Of a DNA stretch of 64,000 nt, positions 18,066 through 27,812 are shown one piece after another (within the stretch, counting starts at the first letter, position 1; each line of letters opens with the position of its first letter). The position numbers and the translations under genes were made by a program. The DNA is from Dyadobacter sp. GTDB lineage: Bacteria > Bacteroidota > Bacteroidia > Cytophagales > Spirosomataceae. The stretch spans positions 558,001 to 622,000 of the forward strand of contig NZ_JAGIAS010000003.1 in NCBI RefSeq assembly GCF_017744695.1, given 5' to 3'. Under the pieces are notes generated by a model. That model did not search any database, was not told the origin of the DNA, and saw only the letters and a program-made list of their open reading frames with translations.

Positions 18066-18081
18066 TGTCCGTTAGCGAACA
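18066..18081. promoter_or_regulatory. Palindromic site upstream of the permease cluster
   Basis: TGTCCG-TTAG-CGAACA, a 6+4+6 palindrome with one mismatch, 103 bp before the first permease start. The same pattern occurs twice before the ATPase gene at 31849. Between it and the gene, TTGGCA at 18134 resembles the -24 half of a sigma-54 promoter, but the -12 half does not fit. Confidence 0.45.
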
Positions 18082-18183
18082 ACCAACATGATATTCCTTA
18101 TCATAATCCCCTAATAATCAACCAAAAATACCATTGGCATATAATTTATTGGTTTAGGATTACTGACTAACAAACCTGGACTT

Positions 18184-20580
18184 ATGCTATTCAACTACCT
18201 TAAAATATCGATCAGGAACTTCCGCAAGCAGCGGTTGTTCAGCGGCCTGAATATACTTGGCCTCGGGATTGGCATCGCGGCCGTGTGGTTAATGCTGCTT
18301 TATGTGGCCGACGAATTGAGCTACGACCGCTTCCACGCTAAAGCCGATCGTATTTTCCGGGTGACGCAGGAAGCCGAATGGGCGACAGGCAGTTTCAAGC
18401 TCGCCCCTACTTCTGCCCCATTCGCACCCGCTTTGCAAAATGAATATCCTGAGATCGAAAAGGCGGTGCGTATCAGTACCGAGGGCGGTGGCAAAATCCG
18501 GTTCGGAGAGAAGCAAGTCGATGCGCACGACATTTTCTTCACCGATGCGTCCGTTTTCGACATATTCTCCTACAAGTTCCTTTATGGCAACCCCGCAACG
18601 GCCCTGCGCGAACCCCAGAAGATCGTCCTGACCAAAACACTGGCAACCCGCATATTCGGGGACGCTTCGAAGGCAATGGGACAAACCGTTTTCTTTTCCA
18701 ATAATTATCCCAATGTCGTCACAGGCGTTATAGAGGACGTCCCTGCCAACTCCCATTTGAATTTCAGCGCATTGCGTTCGCTCCCGACAGATTACACCGG
18801 CGGATGGCAGGACGGGGACATTTACACCTACCTCCTTTTAAAACAAGGTACCGACGCGAAAAAACTCGAAGCCAAGTTCCCCGCTTTTTATGCCAAATAC
18901 TTGCAAAAACAAATGGACAATGCCGATTACCACCTGAATCTGCAACCGCTGACATCCATTCACCTGCATTCAAATCTGGAATACGAGATCGGCACCAACG
19001 GCAATATCAAAACGGTTTACATTTTCTCGGCTATTGCCTTGCTGATTCTGATTATCGCCTGCATCAACTATATGAACCTGTACACCGCCCGTTCGCTCAA
19101 ACGCGTGCGTGAAGTAGGTGTACGCAAGGCCATCGGATCGCAACGTTTTCAGCTGATCGGCCAGTTTCTCACGGAATCTTTTATGATGACGATTCTGTCC
19201 GGACTGGTAGGATTTCTACTCGCCAAAGCAGCATTACCATTTTTCAACCAGTTGGCGGAGAAAACATTAAGCCTTGATTTTCAGGAAAACAACTTATTAA
19301 CGATCGGTATCGCTGTCGCATTCCTGCTTTTAATCGGACTGCTTAGCGGGCTGTACCCTGCATTGATGCTTTCGGGTTACCGGCCCGTCATCGCATTGAA
19401 GGGGCAGCTAGGCAGCCAATCGGGCGGCGCGGGTTTCCGGCAGTCGCTGGTAGTATTTCAGTTTGCCGCCACGGTAGTCATGATCGCCTGCTCGGGCATT
19501 GTGTACAGGCAGATCCGGTATGTGAATCATAAAGATCTGGGTTTTAATAAAGACCAGGTCCTGACTTTTCACATCGATAAAAACGAGGTGCGCACGCAGG
19601 TGGCCGCATTGAAAGAGAAACTGGGACAAAACCCGGTGATCGAAAGCTCAGCCGCCGCCAGCAATCCGATCGGCAGCAACAACATCGGATCGGCCGCACT
19701 ATTTGTCGAAACCAATCAGGGTGAAATGCCTTCGACTACGCAATTGACGCAACGCTTTATGGCCGACGCGGACTACCTGCGTACCATGGAAATCAAGCTG
19801 CTGCAAGGCCGCGATTTTATCAAAAATTCGCCTGCCGATCTGGCCGGTTCGGTTATCGTGAATGAGGCATTGGCTAAAAAACAGGGCTGGCCGAACCCGA
19901 TCGGCAAAAAAATGCGCTACCCTGCGGATAAAGATGGACATGTAAAAGAACTGACCGTTGTAGGCGTAACCAACGATTTTCATATCTATTCCCTGCAATA
20001 CAAGATCGAGCCGCTGGTAATCCAGCTCGCGCCTCCGCAGGAACAGGACAACATGTATGTGCGCATCAACGCTGCCAAAACGCCCGAAGCACTTGCCTAT
20101 ATCAATCAGGTTTACAAGACTTTCGACCCGGAAGCACGTCCGGAATTCCAGTTCCTCGACGAGAATTTTGCCAAACAATACCAGGCAGAACAACGCCAGG
20201 GTAATGTGTTGCTGGCATTTGCGATATTGGCTATTGTCATTGCCTGTCTGGGGTTGTTCGGGCTCGCTGCATTTGCCGCCGAAGCGCGTACCAAAGAGAT
20301 TGGCGTCCGCAAGGTACTCGGCGCCAGCGTGCAGGATGTGGTACTGATGCTTTCCAAAGACTTTGTCAAACTTGTGCTCGTCGCCATTGCCATAGGTACA
20401 CCCATTGCCGTTTACGCAATGAACAAATGGTTGCAAAACTTCGAATACCGTGAAACGCTATCCTGGTGGGTTTTCGCCCTCGCCGGCATCGTCGCGATCG
20501 TCATCGCACTGGCAACCGTAAGTTCGCAGGCATTGAAATCGGCGCTCACTAATCCGGTGAAGGCTTTAAGGGCTGAATAA
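18184..20580 (+). CDS. MacB/FtsX-type ABC transporter permease (1 of 4)
   Basis: 798 aa. An N-terminal helix (SGLNILGLGIGIAAVWLMLLY) leads to a MacB-type periplasmic domain, then a first FtsX bundle (about residues 278-400) with the cytoplasmic motif REVGVRKAIGSQRFQLIGQFL. A second helix and periplasmic domain follow, and a final FtsX bundle carries TKEIGVRKVLGASVQDVVLML. This duplicated layout is common in Bacteroidota. Such permeases act mechanically on periplasmic partners, powered by a separate ATPase, probably the one at 31849. The gene ends only 10 bp before a purine-rich inverted repeat. Confidence 0.9.
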   Translation: MLFNYLKISIRNFRKQRLFSGLNILGLGIGIAAVWLMLLYVADELSYDRFHAKADRIFRVTQEAEWATGSFKLAPTSAPFAPALQNEYPEIEKAVRISTEGGGKIRFGEKQVDAHDIFFTDASVFDIFSYKFLYGNPATALREPQKIVLTKTLATRIFGDASKAMGQTVFFSNNYPNVVTGVIEDVPANSHLNFSALRSLPTDYTGGWQDGDIYTYLLLKQGTDAKKLEAKFPAFYAKYLQKQMDNADYHLNLQPLTSIHLHSNLEYEIGTNGNIKTVYIFSAIALLILIIACINYMNLYTARSLKRVREVGVRKAIGSQRFQLIGQFLTESFMMTILSGLVGFLLAKAALPFFNQLAEKTLSLDFQENNLLTIGIAVAFLLLIGLLSGLYPALMLSGYRPVIALKGQLGSQSGGAGFRQSLVVFQFAATVVMIACSGIVYRQIRYVNHKDLGFNKDQVLTFHIDKNEVRTQVAALKEKLGQNPVIESSAAASNPIGSNNIGSAALFVETNQGEMPSTTQLTQRFMADADYLRTMEIKLLQGRDFIKNSPADLAGSVIVNEALAKKQGWPNPIGKKMRYPADKDGHVKELTVVGVTNDFHIYSLQYKIEPLVIQLAPPQEQDNMYVRINAAKTPEALAYINQVYKTFDPEARPEFQFLDENFAKQYQAEQRQGNVLLAFAILAIVIACLGLFGLAAFAAEARTKEIGVRKVLGASVQDVVLMLSKDFVKLVLVAIAIGTPIAVYAMNKWLQNFEYRETLSWWVFALAGIVAIVIALATVSSQALKSALTNPVKALRAE

Positions 20581-20590
20581 ATGGAGGAAA

Positions 20591-20683
20591 GGGAGGATGG
20601 AGGAAAGGAGAAAGGAGGAAGTTAGAATTTTTTATATTCTCAATTCTACCTCCTCCCCTTTCTCCTGTCCTCCCCGTCCTCCC
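20591..20683. repeat. Inverted repeat with GGAGGAAA-type tandem-repeat arms
   Basis: Purine-rich arm at 20591-20628 and complementary pyrimidine arm at 20642-20683, imperfect with small gaps. The best core is AGGAGAAAGG followed by AGAATT. The arms are degenerate copies of GGAGGAAAGG. It fills nearly all of the gap between two permease genes and ends 14 nt before the next ATG. Confidence 0.8.
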
Positions 20684-20696
20684 AAACCAAAAAACT

Positions 20697-23069
20697 ATGT
20701 TAAAAAGCTACCTGAAAATCGCCATCCGCAACCTCTGGAAGCACAAGTTGTTCTCCTTCATCAACATTACCGGCCTGGGCCTGGCGATGTCGTTCTGCTT
20801 CATGCAGCTCATTCAGGTGCAAAGCAGCTTTGAAAAGGACTCCTTCCATCCTTATCCGGAGCGCACGTTCCGCGTCCTCACAGATGCCACCGACAATGTA
20901 GGCGAAAAGCATTCTCTCGCGTCGACACCCTTTCCGCTAGGCCCGAAACTGGCGGATGGACAAAGTGTGATCGAAAAGACCGTACGCATTAACCGCTCCT
21001 TCGGTGCGAATCTGAGCAATGGTATTAAAACACTTCGGACCTATGGGCTTTATGTAGAGCCCGCATATTTCGAAATTTTCGGCTTCCCGCTGGAAAGAGG
21101 GAAGCCGGCCACCGAGCCATGGACGGCAGTGCTCACGCACGATATGGCCGAACGCTATTTCGGCGATGCCAACCCCGTAGGAAAAACCCTCACCAATACC
21201 GAAATAGGCACATTTACCATCACCGGCGTTTTTAAACCCATTAAAAAATTCCGGACGCATCTGGATGCCGATATCGTGATATCGATGGCAACCCTACCGC
21301 TGGTGAGCAAGGATATCAAAAACGATGACTGGCTCAGCTACAATACTTATACCTTCGCATTGATCACCAAAGGCTCTTCCCGCGCCGACCTCGATCAGGC
21401 ACTGGCGCGCGTTTCCGCCGAAAATCAAAAGACGGTCCGTTTCAAGGATATCAAAACGCATTCATTCCGCAGCCAGGCATTGTCGGAGATTTCGCCGGAT
21501 TGGGAAGGACTGCTGGACAATCCGGACGTGGAGCCGATATGGAAAATGGGTGTTAGCCTGCTTATTCCGCTGATGATTATCGTATTGGCGGGTTTCAATT
21601 ACATTAACCTCACACTCACGCGGTCGCTCAGCCGTGCGCGCGAGGTGGGTGTACGCAAGGTTGCAGGTGCGAAAAAATTCCAGTTAATCAGCCAGTTTTT
21701 GGTCGAAACCATTGTGATCGCATTGCTTGCATTCGGACTTGGCTACCTGGGGCTGGTACTTTTGCAGGAGTACATCCATGTAGGCTGGCTCACGTGGGAG
21801 GTGGGCGATACACGCATGCTTTGGGCAATCTTTATCGGTTTTACATTATTTACGGGCTTTCTGGCTGGTATTTTGCCTGCGCGAATACTGTCATCTTACC
21901 AGCCTGTACAAATCCTGAAAGGTGAAATGGCACCTACCGGGCTGGGCAAATTCGGTTTTCGGAAGACGCTTACGGTTATCCAATTTGTGGTTGCACTGGT
22001 ATTTATGACCGGTACCGGTATTATGAACAGTCAGTTTGAGTACATGGCGAACGACAACGAGAGCTTTAACCGCAGAAACATCCTGAATATCCCGCTGGCA
22101 CCAGATAGCGATTTCAAACTTCTGGCCAATGAAATGGGAAGAGAAGCCGGAGTCAAACGCGTGGGCCTCACCTCCGCCACTTTGAATGAAAACGCGGGAA
22201 AGGCAAAACTTGCACCGTTATCACGCCAAAATCCGGCTAACCCGGTGGAAACCTTCATTTACGCTGCCGACCGGAATTTCATCGAGAATATGCGGTTGCA
22301 ATTCGTAGCGGGGGAAAACGTACCTGGTTCCGCCGACACCACCGTCCATTTCGTGGTCCTGAACCAGAAAGCGGCAGAGTGGTTAGGGTGGAAAAATCCC
22401 AAAGAGGCCGTTGGACAAACCATTCTGCTGAACGAAACGCAGGTAATCGTATCGGGAATCGTGAAAAACTTCTGTTTTATGCGTTACGAACTGCCGGTGG
22501 CACCGCTGGTGCTCGCATTCGATCCGCGGGAAGTCAAGGTCCTGTCGCTGGAAATAGCCGCCGGTACCGATCGTGAACACCTCGCTACTGCATTGGGCAG
22601 GACCTGGAAACGATATCATCCACATGAATCGTTTGTGTATTCCTGGTATGAAGACCAGCTTTACGAGGATTACCTGGAAAATGAAGATCAAAAGATCACC
22701 GATTTGCTGGTATTCGTCGTATTCACGATCGCAGCAATGGGCTTGCTGGGCATGGTCACCTATTCCATCGCCAAGCGTGTAAAGGAAGTGGGTGTACGAA
22801 AAGTAATGGGTGCCAGTACGGCGCAGATCATGCGACTGCTATCCGGTTCATTTGTAAAACTGATCCTGATTGCCGCAATCATCGCGATGCCGATCGGCTA
22901 CGGCCTCGGGGCACTATTTCTCAACATTTTCACCTATCATCCTAGCCTGGGCCCCGGTGTTTTCCTTACTTGCATCGGCAGCCTGGGGCTCATCGGCCTG
23001 CTGACTATCGGCGTACAGACTTACAAAGCCGCGACGACCAATCCGGCCGAGACATTGCGAAATGATTGA
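20697..23069 (+). CDS. MacB/FtsX-type ABC transporter permease (2 of 4)
   Basis: 790 aa, same two-bundle architecture as its neighbour. It starts LKSYLKIAIRNLWKHKLFSFINITGLGLAMS, has REVGVRKVAGAKKFQLISQFL in the first FtsX bundle and KEVGVRKVMGASTAQIMRLL in the second. The first periplasmic loop is shorter and more divergent than in copy 1, suggesting a different partner or substrate. It has no ATPase domain. It lies between two hairpins of the same kind, so its mRNA ends are probably folded. Confidence 0.9.
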   Translation: MLKSYLKIAIRNLWKHKLFSFINITGLGLAMSFCFMQLIQVQSSFEKDSFHPYPERTFRVLTDATDNVGEKHSLASTPFPLGPKLADGQSVIEKTVRINRSFGANLSNGIKTLRTYGLYVEPAYFEIFGFPLERGKPATEPWTAVLTHDMAERYFGDANPVGKTLTNTEIGTFTITGVFKPIKKFRTHLDADIVISMATLPLVSKDIKNDDWLSYNTYTFALITKGSSRADLDQALARVSAENQKTVRFKDIKTHSFRSQALSEISPDWEGLLDNPDVEPIWKMGVSLLIPLMIIVLAGFNYINLTLTRSLSRAREVGVRKVAGAKKFQLISQFLVETIVIALLAFGLGYLGLVLLQEYIHVGWLTWEVGDTRMLWAIFIGFTLFTGFLAGILPARILSSYQPVQILKGEMAPTGLGKFGFRKTLTVIQFVVALVFMTGTGIMNSQFEYMANDNESFNRRNILNIPLAPDSDFKLLANEMGREAGVKRVGLTSATLNENAGKAKLAPLSRQNPANPVETFIYAADRNFIENMRLQFVAGENVPGSADTTVHFVVLNQKAAEWLGWKNPKEAVGQTILLNETQVIVSGIVKNFCFMRYELPVAPLVLAFDPREVKVLSLEIAAGTDREHLATALGRTWKRYHPHESFVYSWYEDQLYEDYLENEDQKITDLLVFVVFTIAAMGLLGMVTYSIAKRVKEVGVRKVMGASTAQIMRLLSGSFVKLILIAAIIAMPIGYGLGALFLNIFTYHPSLGPGVFLTCIGSLGLIGLLTIGVQTYKAATTNPAETLRND

Positions 23070-23070
23070 A

Positions 23071-23132
23071 TGGAGGGAAAGGGAGGATGGAGAATGGTAA
23101 ATTTTCCCTTTCTCCATCCTCCCTTTCCTCCA
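23071..23132. repeat. Inverted repeat with purine tandem-repeat arms between permeases 2 and 3
   Basis: Arms at 23071-23094 and 23110-23132, near-perfect with a single extra G in the left arm. The unit resembles GGAGGAAAGG as in the previous gap, but the exact sequence differs. It begins 1 bp after the stop of permease 2, and a further pyrimidine tract runs on to about 23156. Confidence 0.82.
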
Positions 23133-23221
23133 TTCTCCCTTCTTCCTTCCTCCTTCGTTAAAAAAAGTTAAACCAATCCCTACTGACAATCAACATCTTG
23201 ATAAACGTCTAGTTTTGAAGT

Positions 23222-25624
23222 ATGCTAAAAAATTACTTCAAAACTGCCTGGCGAAATCTTTTGAAACGCCGGTTTTACACGCTGGTTACGATCCTCGGCC
23301 TGGCTGTCGGAATGACGTTTTCGTTTCTGATGATGAGCTATGTATGGGGTGAATGGCAGGTCAATCGTCATTTGGCTCATGCCCGCAACCAGTACATCAT
23401 TCGCAGCAAATGGACCAACCCGGAGATGGGCCTGGACCTTACCACCCTCGGCCCGCTGGGGAAAGCATTGAAAACAGACTACCCCAATCTGGTCGCCAAC
23501 TACTATCGTTACGACGCCATTACCGTAGCCGTATCACGCGGCGACAAGCATTTCAGGGAAGATGTGCAGACCGGCGACTCCGCCCTGCTTGCGATGTATG
23601 GCTTCCCGCTCCTGCACGGGCATGCACAAACCGCATTGAACGCGCCTAATTCGATCGTGATTACAGAAAACAAGGCGATGAAATACTTCGGTCGGACGGA
23701 TGTCGTCGGCGAGTCGCTTACGCTGCACAATTTTATGGGAGGTAAGCAGGAGTACCAGATCACCGCGGTCATGAAAAAGCCACCCTTTAATTCTGTGACT
23801 CATTTGCTTACCACTGAGGCGGAGATCTTCTTTCCGTTCAGCAGCCTCGAAGGCCGCAAAGGCTCGGAAGATAACTGGGGATTTGCTTTTATGGTCAACT
23901 TCATCGAACTGAAAGACGGAGTCACTCCTGCCGATCTCGCCAAACCCATTGCCCAGGAACTCGCAACGCACGCACCAGAAGCCATCAAAGCCAACCTTAA
24001 AGTATACCTGACCCCGCTCAGCAAGTATTACCGCGAAGCGAATAATGGAATCGTCAATAAAATGATCCTGACCCTTTCGGGCATTACATTGTTTATTTTG
24101 CTGATGGCAATCGTCAATTTTGTCAATATCTCCATCGGCAGCTCCTCCTCCCGCTTGAAGGAAATTGGTGTGCGGAAAGTCCTGGGCAGCCTGAAACGGC
24201 AGCTTATCGGCCAATTTCTGGCGGAATCCATTCTGCTGGCATTCCTGGCGATGCTCATTTCACTCGGATTGTATGAGTTGCTACGACCTTTTTTCAGTGG
24301 TATCCTGGGCAAAGAAATCGCATCTCTCTGGTCGCTGACGCCTTACACGCTCATCGCCCCTATATTGATCGCCGTGCTTGTAGGACTGCTCGCCGGACTG
24401 TACCCGGCACTGGTACTCTCGCGGGTGCCGTCGGTAGAATCAATGAAGGGTAAACTCCAATCGGTCGGAGACAATATTCTTTTCAGGCGATTGCTCGTTG
24501 CAGTGCAGTTTGTCATCGCATTGTTCGTGTTTGCCGGGGCGGGAATTGTGGCACGGCAGGTCGACTATTTTTTCAATAAAAATTTGGGCTACAACAAAGA
24601 ATCGTTGGTTACCCTTGGCGTTCCCCGTGACTGGACACCCGCAGGGCTCACCAAAATGGAGCAGGTACGCGACGGCCTCGGCCGACTTAAAGAGATTAAA
24701 AACATCTCACTCTCTTACGAAATCCCGAATGGGAATGGCGGCTATTTTGGCTTCTACAAACCTGGCCAGGATTCCACAGAAGCTGTTTTAGCCACCGTCC
24801 TGCGTACCGACGTGTCCTATGCCCAAACCTACGACGTAAAACTTCTGGCAGGCGATTACCTTCAAAGTCCCAACACCGCCTACCAGCCCGACCGCATCGT
24901 CATGAACGAAACGGCGATCAGGTCGCTCGGGTACAGAAGCGCGCAGGACGCTTTGGGACAGCAGGTAAGGGTGCATTTCTATCCCAGCCCATTGACTATT
25001 GTCGGTGTCGCCAAAGACTTCCATTTCGAGTCGATGCAGCAACCTATCAAGCCGCTGGTATTTGCCGACGTCCGCGGTACCAACACTTACCGATACCTGA
25101 GCATTCGGTTGAACCCGGGTAATATCGGCAGTTCAATGGCAGCGATCCAGCAAAAATGGCGTGAACTCATGCCCGATGCACCGTTCGAGTATGTGTTTAT
25201 GGATGAAACCCTGCAAAAACTCTATCAGTCTGAAATACAGCTCAAAAAAGCCTCCCGTGTTGCTACATTTCTTTCAGTTGTGATTGTCATGCTGGGAATA
25301 CTGGGTATGGTTTCGCTCAACGTAGCCCGTCGCACCCGCGAAGTAGGGATCCGAAAAGTACTGGGCGCGACCAGTCTGCAAGTGATCATGCTTTTTTTGC
25401 AAGAATTCCTGGCAATCCTGGCCGCCGCTGTTCTGATCACATTTCCGCTGGCAATGCTGCTGGGCAACCAATGGCTGAAAACCTATGCTTACCGCGCAGA
25501 AATCGGCTGGGAGGTATTGGCAGGTATTGCGGCGACCTTTGGAGCGATGATCACCGCGCTCGTATGTACGCAGACGTATAAAGCTGCCATTACTAATCCG
25601 GTCAATAGTTTGAAGAGCGACTAG
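23222..25624 (+). CDS. MacB/FtsX-type ABC transporter permease (3 of 4)
   Basis: 800 aa with an N-terminal helix (YTLVTILGLAVGMTFSFLMMSY), a first periplasmic domain, FtsX bundle 1 with KEIGVRKVLGSLKRQLIGQFL, and FtsX bundle 2 with REVGIRKVLGATSLQVIMLFL. The third permease in a row on this strand, it ends 12 bp before a convergent PIN-toxin gene, which closes this part of the cluster. Three paralogues side by side suggest old tandem duplication followed by divergence of the periplasmic parts. Confidence 0.9.
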   Translation: MLKNYFKTAWRNLLKRRFYTLVTILGLAVGMTFSFLMMSYVWGEWQVNRHLAHARNQYIIRSKWTNPEMGLDLTTLGPLGKALKTDYPNLVANYYRYDAITVAVSRGDKHFREDVQTGDSALLAMYGFPLLHGHAQTALNAPNSIVITENKAMKYFGRTDVVGESLTLHNFMGGKQEYQITAVMKKPPFNSVTHLLTTEAEIFFPFSSLEGRKGSEDNWGFAFMVNFIELKDGVTPADLAKPIAQELATHAPEAIKANLKVYLTPLSKYYREANNGIVNKMILTLSGITLFILLMAIVNFVNISIGSSSSRLKEIGVRKVLGSLKRQLIGQFLAESILLAFLAMLISLGLYELLRPFFSGILGKEIASLWSLTPYTLIAPILIAVLVGLLAGLYPALVLSRVPSVESMKGKLQSVGDNILFRRLLVAVQFVIALFVFAGAGIVARQVDYFFNKNLGYNKESLVTLGVPRDWTPAGLTKMEQVRDGLGRLKEIKNISLSYEIPNGNGGYFGFYKPGQDSTEAVLATVLRTDVSYAQTYDVKLLAGDYLQSPNTAYQPDRIVMNETAIRSLGYRSAQDALGQQVRVHFYPSPLTIVGVAKDFHFESMQQPIKPLVFADVRGTNTYRYLSIRLNPGNIGSSMAAIQQKWRELMPDAPFEYVFMDETLQKLYQSEIQLKKASRVATFLSVVIVMLGILGMVSLNVARRTREVGIRKVLGATSLQVIMLFLQEFLAILAAAVLITFPLAMLLGNQWLKTYAYRAEIGWEVLAGIAATFGAMITALVCTQTYKAAITNPVNSLKSD

Positions 25625-25636
25625 TATTATCTTCTC

Positions 25637-26035
25637 TTAAAATAATTTCAGGAAAGTAGCTAAATCAATCACGTTCAATCTGGGGAACTCTAAATTTTTG
25701 AAGACATTAAATCCTCTGTCGTTGGTCACTAAATAGTCGCAATTGCAACTGATCGCAAGGTCGGAGAATTTGTTATCATCAGGATCAGCAACCAGGTTCC
25801 ATTTAAATGCGGCTTCCGCATGCACTGTATTAGGCGCTACACTCAAGTGATAAAGTACCCTTTGCGCAGTCTGAGCTGAGTATGTTTTTGTGAGGATTTC
25901 TTCGTATTCCAACAAAATTTCATTGCTAACATACCAATGGAATTTTTCCGTTGCGAATTCCCGATAAAGCTGATAGTACTTACTAAATGGAGGTACTGAG
26001 GCCCTCAGACAATTTGTATCGACAACAATTTTCAT
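25637..26035 (-). CDS. PIN-domain toxin (COG1569-type toxin/antitoxin component)
   Basis: 132 aa, an apparently complete PIN ribonuclease: DTNCLRAS at the N-terminus, NEILLEYEEIL in the second motif, DPDDNKFSDLAI with three acidic residues, and CDYLVTNDRGF at the end. PIN toxins cleave RNA with Mg ions bound by these acids. It starts 3 bp after the stop of the small gene upstream, consistent with antitoxin-toxin coupling. The pair sits between permease 3 and an MFS gene. Confidence 0.87.
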   Translation of the reverse strand: MKIVVDTNCLRASVPPFSKYYQLYREFATEKFHWYVSNEILLEYEEILTKTYSAQTAQRVLYHLSVAPNTVHAEAAFKWNLVADPDDNKFSDLAISCNCDYLVTNDRGFNVFKNLEFPRLNVIDLATFLKLF

Positions 26036-26038
26036 TCA

Positions 26039-26272
26039 TTATTTAAAAAAATCATCATCGGTTAGCATTCTGTCAAAATCCTCCTGGGTGTATTGCTTTT
26101 CCTTTTGAACTTCTTCTAATTCCTTTTTCAACTCTGAATCAAAGTAAGCCATCAGCAACTTGCGCAACTCGTACGTCTGAGCGTCGCTCATCCCAACGTC
26201 GAATAGTCTCAAAAGACTAATCTGCAAGTCACTCAACTTGCCTTTTTCGCTTGATTTTGCCGCAATATCCAT
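26039..26272 (-). CDS. Antitoxin-like partner of the PIN toxin
   Basis: 77 aa from the preferred ATG at 26272 (MDIAAKSSEKGKLSDLQISLL). An upstream in-frame start at 26320 would add a 16-residue stretch unlike a normal N-terminus. The protein is helical and highly charged, with ELKKELEEVQKEKQYTQEDFDRMLTDDDFF, like antitoxin tails that wrap PIN toxins. I do not see a DNA-binding motif. The role is inferred from the 3-bp gap to the toxin. Confidence 0.7.
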   Translation of the reverse strand: MDIAAKSSEKGKLSDLQISLLRLFDVGMSDAQTYELRKLLMAYFDSELKKELEEVQKEKQYTQEDFDRMLTDDDFFK

Positions 26273-26337
26273 TGTCAGTCGATAGATTTTTATATTTATA
26301 AATTTAAACAATTTATACAAAAAACCTGCGTCTTCAA

Positions 26338-27603
26338 CTAACTCAACCGAACCGAAAACAAATCCTTGGAACGCAAGTAAACCCAGGTTACCACGACTAA
26401 CGTCAACACGCCTCCCATCATAACGGATGGAACAGTGCCGAATGCTTTTGCCATCACCCCGGATTCGAAGGCGCCAAGTTCGTTGGAAGAACTAACGAAT
26501 ATGCCATTGACGGCCGCCACCCGGCCCCGCATTTCGTCCGGCGGGTAGATTTGCAGAATGGTCTGGCGGATGATAACACTCACACTATCGAACACACCGG
26601 TTGCGAAAAGAGCTGCGCACGAAAGCATAAAACTCGTAGAAGCAGCGAAAACCAGCGTGAATACCCCGAAACCAGCCACGGCCACCAGCATATTACGCCA
26701 GGCATTATGCGTTGGAGGGAAATAGGCCATGGCGAACATGGTCAGCATGGAACCTATCGACGGTGCTGCACGTAATAGCCCCAACCCCTCGGGCCCGACT
26801 TTCAGGATGTCCTCAGCAAAAATGGGCAACAGGGCAATAACGCCACCAAAAAGCACCGAGAATAAATCCAGCGTCATGGCGTACAGCACAATGCGTGTTT
26901 TGAAGACGAACTTGAAACCCTCTTTGAGACTTTCCATGATCGGCGTCACGATTTTCGGAAACTCCGGACGCGTTTTGATCATGCCTAATAACACCCAGCA
27001 AACCAGAAAGTTGACAATTACAATCAGTAATGTGTGGGTCAACCCCAGGTAAGCATACAAGAAACCCGCGGCCGCCGGACCAATGATCGCTCCCGCCTGC
27101 GAGAAGGAACTGCTCCAAGTAGATGAGTTATGATAAATCGCCCGCGGCACCAGAAAGGGTTTGAGCGAACTTGCCGCAGGAGAATAGAAGCCCTTTGCAA
27201 AACCAATTAACCCGAATACAGCATAAATAACCGCCAGATGCTGCCACTCCGCCAGCTTGTTGTAAACACCGGGCTGAAATGCAGTGTATAATATCCCCGA
27301 ACCCAGCAAAATCACCACCAGACTAATGTGCATGATCGTGATCTTGTTCTTCTGATCGGCCACATAACCGCCAAACAACGACGTAATAATAAACGGAATC
27401 GCCTCTGCCAACCCCACCAGACCCAATGCAAGCGGGTCGTGCGTGGTTTTGTACAACTCATAACCCACAATCACTTCCTGAATGCGGATCGTAGCGGAAA
27501 AAAGGAAGGAATTGGATACAAAAAACCGGAAATCAGAATAGCGGAGTGCTGCGTACGGATCGTTGGTTGCTACTGTTTTCAAGTGAGTGTTTGGGTGTTG
27601 CAA
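26338..27603 (-). CDS. MFS transporter (EntS-like MFS_3 type)
   Basis: 421 aa with about twelve membrane segments. The start YAALRYSDFRFFVSNSFLFSATIRIQEVIVGYELYK and loop GGYVADQKNKITIMH are typical of the EntS/MFS_3 exporters, which move siderophores or drugs by proton antiport. The substrate is not deducible. The gene is transcribed away from the neighbouring efflux cluster and ends 65 bp before the antitoxin start. Confidence 0.85.
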   Translation of the reverse strand: MQHPNTHLKTVATNDPYAALRYSDFRFFVSNSFLFSATIRIQEVIVGYELYKTTHDPLALGLVGLAEAIPFIITSLFGGYVADQKNKITIMHISLVVILLGSGILYTAFQPGVYNKLAEWQHLAVIYAVFGLIGFAKGFYSPAASSLKPFLVPRAIYHNSSTWSSSFSQAGAIIGPAAAGFLYAYLGLTHTLLIVIVNFLVCWVLLGMIKTRPEFPKIVTPIMESLKEGFKFVFKTRIVLYAMTLDLFSVLFGGVIALLPIFAEDILKVGPEGLGLLRAAPSIGSMLTMFAMAYFPPTHNAWRNMLVAVAGFGVFTLVFAASTSFMLSCAALFATGVFDSVSVIIRQTILQIYPPDEMRGRVAAVNGIFVSSSNELGAFESGVMAKAFGTVPSVMMGGVLTLVVVTWVYLRSKDLFSVRLS

Positions 27604-27739
27604 AAAAACAACACCGGCCCCCGGGAAGAATGTTCTGCTTTAACTGAAAATTAATCCCATTTACTATCCCAATGCTATAAAAAGCCGTTAAAGTGCCAAA
27701 ATCAATGTTTTACATTTCGTTTACAATGTTTTACAGACA

Positions 27740-27774
27740 TTTGTTCGCGTGGATTTCCGGTGTCGGTACTTTTG
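27740..27774 (+). promoter_or_regulatory. Promoter for the exported protein / membrane regulator pair
   Basis: TTTG (27740-27743), a 23-bp spacer and TACTTTTG (27767-27774). The spacer is a little long. Transcription would start near 27781, which supports the ATG at 27813 over the longer open frame beginning at 27693. Confidence 0.5.
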
Positions 27775-27812
27775 GATCAAGTAGTCAAATTCATCCAAAA
27801 ACACATTCGGAC

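Noticed and set aside
23210..23217. TAGTTTTG as a promoter for permease 3
   Set aside because: It matches the -7 box but would place transcription start within the start codon, and no TTG lies at the right distance upstream.
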